A DNA stretch of 64,000 bases from DASQBT01 sp963782495 (GCA_963782495.1 CAWAJU010000008.1:124001-188000), one strand, 5' to 3'; numbered from the stretch's first letter, positions 42,116 to 50,929 are shown. Notes: generated by a model not told the origin, from the sequence alone. Program-made: numbers and translations.

Positions 42116-44470
42116 TTAAGCGCGCAGGCTTGCGCCGAATTTTCCCATCACTGTTTGAGTGATTTTCGCCACCGCCGCCTCCACTTCCGCATCAGTGAGC
42201 GTGCGTTCAGTATCTTGCATAACTACCCGAAATGCAAGGCTTTTTTGCCCTTCTCCCAGACCTTTTCCGTGATAGACATCAAAAAGGGCGAGCTCCTTTA
42301 CGATGGGATCGGCCACATCCTGCATCGCGGTCAACAGGTCCCCCACGTGCACTGCCTCCGCCACCAGGAACGCCAGATCCCGGCGCACTGCGGGGAATCG
42401 GGCAATGCGCCCGTGTTGGGGAAGGGTCAGGCTCGCCACCGGTTCAAACTCAACTTCAAACACGACCGGCGCTACCGTAAGGCCGTACTGCTGTACCAGA
42501 CGGGGGTGAAGTGTCCCCATCCAGCCAATGGGCTGGCCGCCCTTAAATACCTGGGCAGACTGGCCCGGATGAAGCGCCGGATGCACGGCATGGGTAAAGC
42601 TCAGTGGAGTGCCAGGGAGAGCTTCCAGGTCGCTCTTCACATCGAAGAAGTCAGCCGCTCTTCCGACGCGCCCCCATTGCTCTGCGGCTGCTTCTCCGTA
42701 CGCCAGTCCTCCCAGCATCTGGATCTGCTTCAGACCACCCGTCTCCACCCGATATACCCGGCCCAGTTCAAACACGCGCACCCGGCTTGCCTGACGGTTG
42801 AGGTTGAAGTTCAATGCCTCGATCAGGCCGCCCCACAGGCTGGTACGCATGACGGACATCTGGCTGGCAATGGGATTGGCGAGGGCGAGGGGGGCACTGT
42901 GGGGATCGAGCGCCTGTTCCAAGGCCGGATCGACAAAGCTGTAGGTGATGACTTCCTGGTAGTCCCGGCCGACAAAATACAGCTTGAGTCTTTTCTCGTC
43001 GTTGCGCGATTCCACCGCAGGCAACAAGGCCAGGCGTCCCAGCGGTTGCGCGGAAGGAATGGCGTCATAGCCGGTAAGTCGGGCAAGTTCCTCGACCAGG
43101 TCCGCCTCTATGTCCAGGTCGAATCGGAAGCTGGGCGGCGTCGCATGCAAATCCTCCCCATCCCGCTTGGTCTGGCAACCCAAGCGCACCAGCATCGCCT
43201 CCGCATCGCCTTGGTTCAAATCGATTCCCAACATGCGTCGAGCGCGCGCCAGGCGCAGTCGAATGGGTTGTCGAATTGGCAGGCCGCCGGAAATCTCGGT
43301 CATCGGTCCCGGCTTGCCACCGCAAATGGACAACATCAGGGCCGTCACACGCTCGAGCGAGGCGCGCGTCGCGGCATAGTCCACCCCGCGCTCGAAACGG
43401 TGCGAGGAATCGGTGGACAGCCCCAACACGCGCGCGCGCCCAGCAATCGCTTCCGGCCTGAAGAAAGCTGATTCCAGGAAGACGTCCTGGCAGTGCTCAT
43501 CCACGGCCGTGGAGTCACCCCCCATGATGCCGGCCAGCGCAATCGGTCCAGTCTCGTCTGCGATGATCAACATGTCCGGCCTGAGCTCCGCCTGCTGCCC
43601 ATTGAGCAGGGCCAGGGATTCTTGCGGCCGCGCCAGACGCACCCGCAACCCACCCTTCAATTTTGCAAGGTCAAACGCGTGCAGCGGCTGGCCCATTTCC
43701 AGCATCACAAAATTGGTGATGTCCACCGGCGCGCTGATCGATCGAACGCCGCTGCGCTCCAGGCGGCTGAGCATCCACAGCGGCGTCTCCACATTGGGAT
43801 TGATCCCCTTGATCACGCGGCCGCAGTATAGGGGACAAGCCTGGCTGGATTCCACCATAACCGGAAATGTGTCGAATGCGTCCTGCATGACCGGCGGCGG
43901 CGTGGGCAGATAGGCGGTGGTGCCGGTAATTGCCGCCACTTCCCGGGCAATGCCGGTCATGCTCAGGCAATCGGCCCGGTTGGGGGTGAGCTTGAGGGTA
44001 ATCAGGCGGTCATCAAGTTCCAGATAGGTGCGGATGTCGGTTCCCACCGGGGCATCTGCCGGCAGTAGCATCAGGCCATCTGATTCCTCTGCCAACCCCA
44101 GTTCCTTTGCCGAGCACAGCATGCCGAACGATTCCACGCCGCGCACCTTGGTCTGGGCAATCGTAATGCCAGGCAGTTTCGCGCCAGCGCGGGCGCATGG
44201 CACCTTCATCCCGGTCGCCGCATTGGGGGCGCCGCAAACGATCTGCAGGGGTTCGGCTTCACCTGCCGCGACCCGGCAAAGGCGCAGTCGGTCTGCATCC
44301 GGATGCCTTTCCACTGCGAGGATCTGGCCTACCACCACGCCGGAAAAAACCGGCGCAACCGGAGTCACCGCTTCTACTTCCAGGCCGGCCATGGTCAGTG
44401 CATGGGCGAGCTGCTCGGTATTCTGGCGCGGGTTGACGAAGGAACGTAGCCAGGTTTCTGAAAATTGCAT
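42116..44470 (-). CDS. pheT: Phenylalanyl-tRNA synthetase beta subunit
   Basis: PheT is the large subunit of the alpha2-beta2 PheRS. The 784-residue protein has the N-terminal tRNA-binding domain (VVVGQILAVERHPDADRLRLCRVAAG, KVRGVESFGMLCSAKELGL), the B3/B4 editing domain and the B5 domain. The catalytic-like module with SFRFDLDIEADLVEELARLTGYDAIP is followed by a C-terminal anticodon-binding domain (FPAVRRDLAFLVAEAVHVGDL; EGQKSLAFRVVMQDTERTLTDAEVEA). It lies five bases after pheS. Confidence 0.97.
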   Translation of the reverse strand: MQFSETWLRSFVNPRQNTEQLAHALTMAGLEVEAVTPVAPVFSGVVVGQILAVERHPDADRLRLCRVAAGEAEPLQIVCGAPNAATGMKVPCARAGAKLPGITIAQTKVRGVESFGMLCSAKELGLAEESDGLMLLPADAPVGTDIRTYLELDDRLITLKLTPNRADCLSMTGIAREVAAITGTTAYLPTPPPVMQDAFDTFPVMVESSQACPLYCGRVIKGINPNVETPLWMLSRLERSGVRSISAPVDITNFVMLEMGQPLHAFDLAKLKGGLRVRLARPQESLALLNGQQAELRPDMLIIADETGPIALAGIMGGDSTAVDEHCQDVFLESAFFRPEAIAGRARVLGLSTDSSHRFERGVDYAATRASLERVTALMLSICGGKPGPMTEISGGLPIRQPIRLRLARARRMLGIDLNQGDAEAMLVRLGCQTKRDGEDLHATPPSFRFDLDIEADLVEELARLTGYDAIPSAQPLGRLALLPAVESRNDEKRLKLYFVGRDYQEVITYSFVDPALEQALDPHSAPLALANPIASQMSVMRTSLWGGLIEALNFNLNRQASRVRVFELGRVYRVETGGLKQIQMLGGLAYGEAAAEQWGRVGRAADFFDVKSDLEALPGTPLSFTHAVHPALHPGQSAQVFKGGQPIGWMGTLHPRLVQQYGLTVAPVVFEVEFEPVASLTLPQHGRIARFPAVRRDLAFLVAEAVHVGDLLTAMQDVADPIVKELALFDVYHGKGLGEGQKSLAFRVVMQDTERTLTDAEVEAAVAKITQTVMGKFGASLRA

Positions 44471-44475
44471 GGCGC

Positions 44476-45495
44476 TTACCTGAATTGAGCCAGAAAACGC
44501 AGGTCGTTCTCAAAGAACAAGCGCAGATCATCCACGCCATAGCGCAACATCGCCAGGCGCTCCACGCCGAGACCGAACGCGAAGCCCAAATAGCGCTCGC
44601 TGTCGATATCGACATGCTTGAACACATTGGGATGCACCATGCCGCAACCCAGCACTTCCAGCCAGCCCGTGTGGGAACAGACCCGGCAACCATCGCCGCC
44701 GCACATCACGCAGCCGATGTCCATTTCGGCTGACGGTTCAGTAAAGGGAAAAAAGGACGGGCGAAAACGCACTGCCAGATCGTCCACTTCAAAGAAGCGG
44801 CGCATGAAATCGGCGAGCACGCCCTTGAGGTCAGCGAACGAGACATTCTCATCCACCCACAGACCTTCAACCTGATGGAACATGGGTGTGTGCGTCACAT
44901 CGGAATCGCAGCGATACACCCGTCCCGGCGCAATGATGCGGAATGGTGGCTCGTGGTCTTGCATGTAATGTACCTGCACCGGCGAGGTGTGGGTACGCAG
45001 CAGGCTTCCATCCTGGAGATAGAAGGTGTCGTGCATGGCACGCGCAGGATGGTTCTCCGGAATGTTGAGCGCAGTGAAATTGTAGAAATCCGTTTCGATC
45101 TCGGGACCGTCCGCCACCGCGAAACCAATGGAGTGGAACAGCGACTCGATACGCGACAGCGTGCGGCTTACTGGATGCAGCCCCCCGCGCCCCAGACCGC
45201 GACCCGGCAAGGTGACATCAAGTGTCTCAGCCGCCAGCTTGCGTTCCAGTTCAGCCTGCTGAAGGTCCTCACGCCTGGCCTTCAACGCGCCCTCCACCGC
45301 CTGCTTGGCTTCATTGATGCGCGCACCCGCGGTCTTGCGCACATCCGGCTCGAGTTTGCCCAGGCCTTTGAGCAATTCAGTCAGCGTGCCGCTCTTGCCG
45401 AGAAACCGCGCCTTCACCTGCTCCAGGGCCTGCAGATCAGGACAGTTGTTGATTGCACCAAGGGCATCAACAACGATCTGATTCGGATTTTGCAT
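44476..45495 (-). CDS. pheS: Phenylalanyl-tRNA synthetase alpha subunit
   Basis: PheS carries the aminoacylation active site. The 339-residue protein has an N-terminal coiled coil, then GRGLGRGGLHPVSRTLSRIESLF. Class II motif 2 reads HTSPVQVHYMQDHEPPFRIIAPGRVYRCD, and motif 3 is GLGVERLAMLRYGVDDLRLFFENDLRFL. It is preceded by a hairpin-T-run element (45530-45553) after rplT, which could attenuate expression into pheST. Confidence 0.97.
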   Translation of the reverse strand: MQNPNQIVVDALGAINNCPDLQALEQVKARFLGKSGTLTELLKGLGKLEPDVRKTAGARINEAKQAVEGALKARREDLQQAELERKLAAETLDVTLPGRGLGRGGLHPVSRTLSRIESLFHSIGFAVADGPEIETDFYNFTALNIPENHPARAMHDTFYLQDGSLLRTHTSPVQVHYMQDHEPPFRIIAPGRVYRCDSDVTHTPMFHQVEGLWVDENVSFADLKGVLADFMRRFFEVDDLAVRFRPSFFPFTEPSAEMDIGCVMCGGDGCRVCSHTGWLEVLGCGMVHPNVFKHVDIDSERYLGFAFGLGVERLAMLRYGVDDLRLFFENDLRFLAQFR

Positions 45496-45529
45496 AGGCT
45501 TGCCTACCCTGATTCAAGACTGCACAACG

Positions 45530-45553
45530 AAAAAGAGGCCCGCGGGCCTCCTT
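45530..45553 (-). terminator. Hairpin with T-run between rplT and pheS
   Basis: On the minus strand GGAGGCCCGCGGGCCTC is followed by TTTTTC. It lies within the 74-base gap between rplT and pheS. It could end part of the ribosomal transcript or act as an attenuator for pheST. I did not find a phenylalanine-rich leader peptide like E. coli pheM here. Confidence 0.75.
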
Positions 45554-45569
45554 CTACGTCGGTTGATGG

Positions 45570-45929
45570 TCAGACGGCAAGGCCAGCTTTGACTTGCGCC
45601 GCGATCTTGGCGAACCCGTCCTTGTCCAGAACAGCCAGGTCGGCGAGAACCTTGCGGTCGACCTCCACCTGGGCCTTCTTCAGGCCGTTCATGAACACGC
45701 TGTAGGTCATGCCATGCTCGCGCGCTGCGGCATTGATCCGGGCGATCCACAGGGCGCGGAACTGGCGTTTGCGCTGACGGCGGTCGCGGTAGGCATATTG
45801 CCCCGCTTTCATCACCGCTTCATTGGCGATGCGGAATACGTTCTTGCGGCGGCCCCGATAGCCCTTGGCGGCGTCGAGAACTTTCTTGTGACTGGCGCGG
45901 GCGGTTACACCCCGTTTAACGCGTGGCAT
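45570..45929 (-). CDS. rplT: Ribosomal protein L20
   Basis: L20 is an early assembly protein of the large subunit that binds 23S rRNA. The 119-residue protein starts MPRVKRGVTARASHKKVLDAAKGYRGRRKNVFRIANEAVMKAGQYAYRDRRQRKRQFRALWIARINAAAREHG, the standard sequence. It lies 12 bases after rpmI. In many bacteria L20 represses its own operon by binding the leader; such a site was not searched for in detail here. Confidence 0.98.
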   Translation of the reverse strand: MPRVKRGVTARASHKKVLDAAKGYRGRRKNVFRIANEAVMKAGQYAYRDRRQRKRQFRALWIARINAAAREHGMTYSVFMNGLKKAQVEVDRKVLADLAVLDKDGFAKIAAQVKAGLAV

Positions 45930-45941
45930 CTCATATCCTCC

Positions 45942-46139
45942 TTAAGCGTAGGGCAGCATCTTGCGCATGGATCTCTGGTTGGTGGCATCGGCAACGGCCA
46001 TGCCCCGCAACTGACGCTTGCGCTTGGTGGATTTCTTGGTGAGGATGTGACGCAGAAAAGCGTGGGTACGCTTGAACTTGCCACTACCCAGGGCACGAAA
46101 CCGCTTGGCGGCCCCGCTCTTGGACTTCATCTTTGGCAT
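45942..46139 (-). CDS. rpmI: Ribosomal protein L35
   Basis: L35 is a small, basic large-subunit protein. From ATG 46139 it has 65 residues: MPKMKSKSGAAKRFRALGSGKFKRTHAFLRHILTKKSTKRKRQLRGMAVADATNQRSMRKMLPYA. This is the normal length; an upstream in-frame start at 46184 would add 15 residues foreign to the family. It lies between infC and rplT as usual. Confidence 0.97.
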   Translation of the reverse strand: MPKMKSKSGAAKRFRALGSGKFKRTHAFLRHILTKKSTKRKRQLRGMAVADATNQRSMRKMLPYA

Positions 46140-46306
46140 TGCTACTACTCCATTTATGTCATGACCGCAGGTGACGTCACCCAAGACGCACTTTTATGAC
46201 CTGACGACCACTTGTTGCGGGCTTGCGCCTGCTGTGTCCCGATTAAGCGGTTTGAAATGTCTGCTTGCATCAGGACCCTTACACCGGCGTGATACCCGGA
46301 ATAAGT

Positions 46307-46828
46307 TTATTTCTTCTTCTTCGGGCCCAGCACCATCACCATCTGGCGCCCTTCCATCTTGGGAAACTGCTCCACCACCGCATGTTCGACCAAGTCGGCT
46401 TCGACCCGCTTCAACAAAGCCAGGCCCAGTTCCTGGTGGGTCATTTCGCGGCCCCTGAATCTCAGGGTCACCTTGGCCTTGTCGCCTTCAGTCAGGAACC
46501 GCACCAGATTGCGCAGCTTGACCTGATAATCACCTTCATCAGTGCCGGGCCGGAACTTGATTTCCTTGACCTGAACCTGCTTCTGCTTGAGTTTGGCCTC
46601 GTGCAGTTTCTTGCTTTCCTGGTACTTGAACTTGCCAAAGTCCATGATCTTGCACACCGGCGGCTTGGCGGTGGGCGCAATCTCCACCAGATCAAGTTCC
46701 GCTTCCTCGGCAGCCTTCAAGGCATCCCGCAAATTCACTACGCCAAGCTGTTCACCTTCAGCACCAATTAAACGAATCTCGGATGAATCGATTTCTCCGT
46801 TGATTCGCGTCTGTTTGTCAGTTGCGAT
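46307..46828 (-). CDS. infC: Translation initiation factor IF-3 with an ATC start
   Basis: IF-3 checks initiation codons and keeps ribosomal subunits apart. Reading upstream of the first ATG/GTG-type codon (46738), the frame stays open and gives the true N terminus ATDKQTRINGEIDSSEIRLIGAEGEQLGVVNLRDAL. This reaches an ATC codon at 46826-46828, preceded by GGAG at 8 bases. infC uses rare AUU/AUC-type starts in other bacteria, which allows IF-3 to repress its own translation. With this start the product has 173-174 residues, the family length. The C-terminal domain ends MEGRQMVMVLGPKKKK. Confidence 0.93.
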   Translation of the reverse strand: MATDKQTRINGEIDSSEIRLIGAEGEQLGVVNLRDALKAAEEAELDLVEIAPTAKPPVCKIMDFGKFKYQESKKLHEAKLKQKQVQVKEIKFRPGTDEGDYQVKLRNLVRFLTEGDKAKVTLRFRGREMTHQELGLALLKRVEADLVEHAVVEQFPKMEGRQMVMVLGPKKKK

Positions 46829-46870
46829 GAGCCATACTCCAGGTCAAACCCCCGCAGGGGCAAAAATAAA

Positions 46871-46897
46871 CAAGGAGCGGCAAGCCACCCGCTCCTC
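46871..46897 (-). terminator. Hairpin and T-rich tract between thrS and infC
   Basis: On the minus strand GGAGCGGGTGGCTTGCCGCTCC forms a 7-bp stem followed by TTGTTTATTTTTG. It is placed just after the thrS stop and before infC, so it could partly end thrS transcripts or attenuate the downstream ribosomal genes. The T-run is interrupted, so it is weaker than the others. Confidence 0.6.
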
Positions 46898-46903
46898 ATT
46901 TGC

Positions 46904-48811
46904 TTACTTGCGCGCCTGTACTTCTCCGCCCAGCCGTGCCACGAATTCAGCTACAGACATCGTACCCAAATCCTGATTGCCGCGAGCCCGGACCGCCACC
47001 TGCGTGGTAGCCATCTCCTTGTCCCCTACAACCAGCTGATAAGGCAGCTTCTGCAAGCTATGTTCTCGAATTTTATAGGTTATTTTCTCATTTCTCAAGT
47101 CCGACTCGACCCGGAAGCCGTTTTTTCGCAATTCCTGAGTGACTTTTTCCGCGTATTCCTTCTGCGTGTCGGTAATGCTCATCACCGCCACCTGTACGGG
47201 AGCCAGCCAGGCGGGGAAGTTTCCGGCGTGATGTTCGATGAGAATGCCGATGAAGCGTTCCATCGAGCCCAGTATGGCCCGGTGCAGCATGACCGGGGGT
47301 TTGCGCGCGTTATCCTCGTCGACAAATTCCGCCCCTAGGCGCACCGGCAGGTTGAAATCGAGTTGTATGGTGCCGCACTGCCACAGCCGGCCCAAGGTAT
47401 CCTTGAGTGTGAATTCGATCTTGGGGCCGTAGAATGCACCTTCCCCCGGTTGCAGATCGTAGGCCAAGCCGTTCTTGTCCAGGGCCGCCGCCAGTGCTGC
47501 TTCCGCTTTGTCCCAGGATTCGTCGCTGCCCACCCGCTTGTCCGGCCGGGTGGAAAGCTTGACCAGCACATCGTTGAAACCGAAATCCGCGTACACCTTT
47601 TGCAGCATGACGATAAAATCGGCCACCTCAGGCTCGATCTGTGCCTCGGTGCAGAAGATGTGGGCGTCGTCCTGGGTAAACCCGCGCACCCGCATCAGGC
47701 CATGCAGCGCGCCCGAGGGCTCGTTGCGGTGACAGGCGCCAAACTCCGCAAGGCGCAGCGGCAGATCGCGGTAGCTGTGCAGCCCACTATTGAAGATCTG
47801 CACATGGCCCGGGCAGTTCATCGGCTTCACCGCGTAGTCGCGGTTCTCCGAGGAAGTGGTGAACATCTGTTCGCGGTAATTGTCCCAGTGGCCGGATTTC
47901 TCCCACAAGGTCCGGTCCATTACCGCCGGGGTGCGGACTTCCTGATAACCATACTCGACGAATTTATCCCGCATGTACTGCTCCACTTCCTGCCACACAA
48001 CCCAGCCCCTGGGGTGCCAGAACACCATGCCCGGCGCCTCATCCTGCATATGGAATAGTTGCAGCAGCTTGGCCAGCTTGCGATGGTCGCGCTTCTCGGC
48101 TTCTTCCAGCCGGTGCAAGTAAGAGGCCAGATCGTCCTTGGTGGTCCAGGCCGTGCCATATACGCGCTGCAACATCTCGTTCTTCGAATCGCCGCGCCAG
48201 TAAGCCCCGGCCAGCTTCATCAGCTTGAAATGCTTGAGTTTGCCGGTGGACGGCACGTGCGGGCCGCGGCACAGGTCAATGAAGTCGCCTTCGCGGTAAA
48301 GGGAAATGTCCTCGTTGCTGGGAATTGAGGCAATGATCTCGGCCTTGTAGGCCTCCCCCATGTCACGGAAGAACTTCACCGCCTCGTCGCGCGGCATCAC
48401 GCTACGCTGTACCGGAAGGTCGCGCTTCGCCAGTTCCGCCATCTTCCTTTCGATGGCCTGCAAGTCTTCCGGGGTGAACGGCCGCTTATAGGCAAAGTCG
48501 TAATAGAAGCCATCCTCGATCACCGGGCCGATGGTCACCTGGGCATCGGGAAACAGTTCCTTGACGGCGTAGGCCAGCAAGTGGGCAGTGGAATGGCGGA
48601 TCAGGTCCAGCCCGTCCGCGTCCTTGTCGGTCACGATCGCGAGCTGGCTGTCGGCATCCATGATAAAACTGGTGTCCACCAGCTTCCCGTCCACCCGCCC
48701 CGCCAGCGCGGCCTTGGCCAGGCCAGGGCCGATGCTGGCCGCAACCTGGGCGACCGAAACAGGACCATCAAAGCTTCTGACCGCACCATCCGGTAAGGTG
48801 ATGTTGACCAT
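46904..48811 (-). CDS. thrS: Threonyl-tRNA synthetase
   Basis: ThrRS charges and proofreads tRNA-Thr. From ATG 48811 (MVNITLPDGAVRSFDGPVSV), behind GGAG, the product has 635 residues. It has a TGS domain, an editing domain (HSTAHLLAYAVKELFPDAQVTIGPVIEDGFYYDF), the catalytic core (MNCPGHVQIFNSGLHSYRDLPLRLAEFGACHRNEPSGALHGLMRVRGFTQDDAHIFC) and an anticodon-binding domain. A hairpin terminator and a structured leader lie directly upstream, which suggests attenuation control. thrS-infC-rpmI-rplT-pheST follow in order. Confidence 0.97.
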   Translation of the reverse strand: MVNITLPDGAVRSFDGPVSVAQVAASIGPGLAKAALAGRVDGKLVDTSFIMDADSQLAIVTDKDADGLDLIRHSTAHLLAYAVKELFPDAQVTIGPVIEDGFYYDFAYKRPFTPEDLQAIERKMAELAKRDLPVQRSVMPRDEAVKFFRDMGEAYKAEIIASIPSNEDISLYREGDFIDLCRGPHVPSTGKLKHFKLMKLAGAYWRGDSKNEMLQRVYGTAWTTKDDLASYLHRLEEAEKRDHRKLAKLLQLFHMQDEAPGMVFWHPRGWVVWQEVEQYMRDKFVEYGYQEVRTPAVMDRTLWEKSGHWDNYREQMFTTSSENRDYAVKPMNCPGHVQIFNSGLHSYRDLPLRLAEFGACHRNEPSGALHGLMRVRGFTQDDAHIFCTEAQIEPEVADFIVMLQKVYADFGFNDVLVKLSTRPDKRVGSDESWDKAEAALAAALDKNGLAYDLQPGEGAFYGPKIEFTLKDTLGRLWQCGTIQLDFNLPVRLGAEFVDEDNARKPPVMLHRAILGSMERFIGILIEHHAGNFPAWLAPVQVAVMSITDTQKEYAEKVTQELRKNGFRVESDLRNEKITYKIREHSLQKLPYQLVVGDKEMATTQVAVRARGNQDLGTMSVAEFVARLGGEVQARK

Positions 48812-48828
48812 TCCCACTCTCCAAAACA

Positions 48829-48855
48829 AAAAAGCGCGGCAAACCGCGCTTCTTC
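48829..48855 (-). terminator. Intrinsic terminator just upstream of thrS
   Basis: The minus strand reads AAGCGCGG-TTTG-CCGCGCTT followed by TTTTG, and then the thrS Shine-Dalgarno. The hairpin is 18 bases before the thrS ATG. It can act as the terminator for tRNA-Val and as an attenuator of thrS. Confidence 0.85.
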
Positions 48856-48871
48856 ATTCACATCTATCTAA

Positions 48872-48948
48872 AGGTTGCGAACAAACGACTACGGCGGCTT
48901 CTCTATCCCTGAAAGCAAAGACAAGTTCGCGGTGACATTTCGCAACCT
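48872..48948 (-). promoter_or_regulatory. Long-range stem in the thrS leader
   Basis: TTCGCAACCT (48939-48948) and AGGTTGCGAA (48872-48881) are exact 10-base inverted copies about 57 bases apart. Folding them together would cover the ribosome-binding site of a short leader frame and lie just before the terminator hairpin, a plausible attenuator layout. Confidence 0.5.
48903..48938 (-). CDS. Possible 11-residue leader peptide of thrS
   Basis: ATG at 48938 is preceded by GGAGG at seven bases and encodes MSPRTCLCFQG, then TAG. The strong ribosome-binding site, the surrounding 10-bp stem and the downstream terminator fit a leader peptide. Only one threonine is encoded, so control by threonine starvation through codon stalling would not be strong. 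The frame may be chance. Confidence 0.35.
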   Translation of the reverse strand: MSPRTCLCFQG

Positions 48949-48976
48949 CCACGGGCCATCCCGACCCTCCGATAAT

Positions 48977-49053
48977 TGGTAGGCGCGATTGGACTCGAAC
49001 CAACGACCCCCACCATGTCAAGGTGGTGCTCTAACCAGCTGAGCTACGCGCCT
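48977..49053 (-). tRNA. tRNA-Val (anticodon GAC)
   Basis: The 77-nt minus-strand sequence forms a cloverleaf: acceptor AGGCGCG/CGCGCCT, D arm AGCTCAGCTGGTTAGAGC, anticodon stem CCACC/GGTGG with loop TTGACAT, and T arm GTTCGAGTC. CCA is encoded. It lies upstream of thrS; this tRNA next to thrS is common in the class. Confidence 0.95.
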
Positions 49054-49126
49054 GTTGAGCGCGCATTGTAGCGGGTATGGGCATCCGGCCGCAAGCGGAA
49101 CGCTGGCAAATCGCACACCAGGTGCA

Positions 49127-49912
49127 TCACGCTGGCGTTGGCCTAACGGCATCGCCAGCGTTGCCCGGAGAAAGGCTTTCCAGCACCCTGCGCATATTAC
49201 GCCAATGCGATCCCTCCCAGAACACGCGCCCGCAAGAATCACAGGCACTGAATCGTTCGTAGTTCTCCTGCACCCTGGGCGGCAGTCGGTCGAACACGCT
49301 GGCCTTGTCGGCGGGATGCAGCGGCACATTGCAATGCAGACAGAGGGCAAAAGGCTTCGCACTTCGCGCCAGATCCAGGCGCTCGACGATCTCACGCAAC
49401 TGTTGTTCTGACTTCAGCGCATGGACGTAGCAGCCGTGGGTAATCGTTCGACGCTTGAGCAATTCACGGTCACGGGTCAGCACAATGCGGCTGTCCTGTT
49501 CCGCGATCGCCACGATCTCGTCGTCGTGAAAGTGGTTGTCATACAGCGTGTCGAAACCCATCATGCGCAGCAGATGAGCCAGTCCGCCCAGATGCGAGTC
49601 GGCAACAAAACGCGTCACCCGCAGGGGATAATCGCGCACCCGCAGGAGCGGCGCGATATCCATCGTCTCGAACTTTGGATACACCGCCACCCGGTCGCCA
49701 TCCTGAAGGATCCGGTTGAAGTCCGCCGATTCACCGTTAACCAGGATTAGCTCGACCTCCGTGTGCGGTACACCCAGCGCCTCGATCATGTGCTTGGTGG
49801 TCGCGGCGCACGCGCACGGGCAGGAAAACTCCCGCTTGCGCCGATCGGGCGCGAGGAAGTCATTCAGTTCTTCATAGAAACGGAAGCTGGCGGTGACCAT
49901 TTTTATCGCCAC
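49127..49912 (-). CDS. Mut7-C RNase-domain protein with ubiquitin-like N terminus
   Basis: The 261-residue protein has an N-terminal ubiquitin/MoaD-like domain (SFRFYEELNDFLAPDRRKREF to DGDRVAVYPKFE). The Mut7-C (DUF82) PIN-like nuclease domain follows: VTRFVADSHLGGLAHLLRMMGFDTLYDN, DDEIVAIAEQDSRIVLTRDRELLKRR. A four-cysteine zinc ribbon (CLHCN and CDSCGRVFWEGSHW) closes it. Relatives are predicted RNases of unknown role. The ATG at 49912 is followed by a second in-frame ATG (49900). Confidence 0.88.
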   Translation of the reverse strand: MAIKMVTASFRFYEELNDFLAPDRRKREFSCPCACAATTKHMIEALGVPHTEVELILVNGESADFNRILQDGDRVAVYPKFETMDIAPLLRVRDYPLRVTRFVADSHLGGLAHLLRMMGFDTLYDNHFHDDEIVAIAEQDSRIVLTRDRELLKRRTITHGCYVHALKSEQQLREIVERLDLARSAKPFALCLHCNVPLHPADKASVFDRLPPRVQENYERFSACDSCGRVFWEGSHWRNMRRVLESLSPGNAGDAVRPTPA

Positions 49913-49933
49913 TCAAGAACGAAGCTGGTCAAC

Positions 49934-50748
49934 CTAATACATCATCATCGAGTTACAGAGTTCTGATGGAGTAATGACCTTGACGGGGTCGTTACCATAA
50001 AGCTTTTCAAGCTTCCTTTCAGTTGTCAGGTAATAATCACAATTTTCGACCTCACATGTCCACAGGTGGTAGGCATCCATATCGGTGTTGGGGCCGCCTT
50101 GAGCATTCAGCTTTCTACAAATTTCCAAATAACGTGGGTCGTCGATATTCTTGAAAGCCGGTAACAACAAAGAAGCGGCATTTGAAATCCGTGATGATTC
50201 TCTCAACTCTGAAAGTAAATGTCTAAAGTCCATCTGGCGAACAAAGTGCCCCTCCGGCAACAATACTAAAAACTTCGAAGCATTTCCTCTTTGTCTGAGT
50301 ACCCTCGCAGAATATGGCGAAAGCCATGATCATTGATTACCGAGTAGGGCGATTGAATTTGTGAAATCAAATCGTCTCCCTCAGGCAGCACATAGGGCTT
50401 GACTAAAGGAGAGGATATTCGTGTAACCGTAGCTCCAAATAGCCGACCTGGGTATATATCAACCAAAGGTTGAAATAGCAGTTCAAGGTCAACTTCATGT
50501 GAATAGACGAGGTCAAAAACTCCTTTTTTAGCAAGATCCGCCATCGCTTCCAGATCGCCAATCTTTCCTTCAAGCTTAGTGTCTGGCTTCCTCGGTTCCT
50601 TGATTCTTGTTTCATGCAATATGAATTGCGCAGTACGCTCATGGCCACTCGGGCTCCTTATCGAGCCTTGAACAGTTCTAGCAGAGTACATAACCTTTAC
50701 CTCTGCCGCATAACGAAAAATCATCGTATCAACGAATACTCTGCTCAT
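49934..50748 (-). pseudogene. PIN-type nuclease gene, broken by a frameshift
   Basis: The first part (50748 to 50266) begins MSRVFVDTMIFRYAAE, with an N-terminal Asp of a PIN-like fold, and ends at TAG. The second part (to 49934) contains NTDMDAYHLWTCEVENCDYYLTTERKLEKLYGNDPVKVITPSEL, the typical PIN C-terminal acidic-D..H..LTT pattern. The two are in different frames, and the break lies at a run of five T (about 50268-50272). One extra T would join them as RSFLVLLPEGHF into a product of about 270 residues. The region is AT-richer than its neighbours, which points to acquisition. Function not known. Confidence 0.6.
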
Positions 50749-50855
50749 TTGTATTCATCGCACTTAAGGAGATCAAAGAGGTCACCCATTAGCCGGCCCG
50801 TGTCAAGCGAGTAAATGATTCCATGGCGGCGCAAGCCGCCGGTGTCGAATTTCAT
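50745..50855 (-). CDS. Small frame overlapping the PIN-type gene
   Basis: A 36-codon frame from ATG 50855 (MKFDTGGLRRHGIIYSLDTGRLMGDLFDLLKCDEYK) has GGAGAG just upstream. It overlaps the next start as ATGA, as translationally coupled genes do. I recognise no family. It may be the remnant of a partner gene (for example of an antitoxin); this is a guess. Confidence 0.35.
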   Translation of the reverse strand: MKFDTGGLRRHGIIYSLDTGRLMGDLFDLLKCDEYK

Positions 50856-50929
50856 CATCTCTCCGTCGCAGTGGCCAACCGCGCCCGTTTCTTCAAATCG
50901 TGGCTGCGAACGAATCGCGCCAGTCACCC

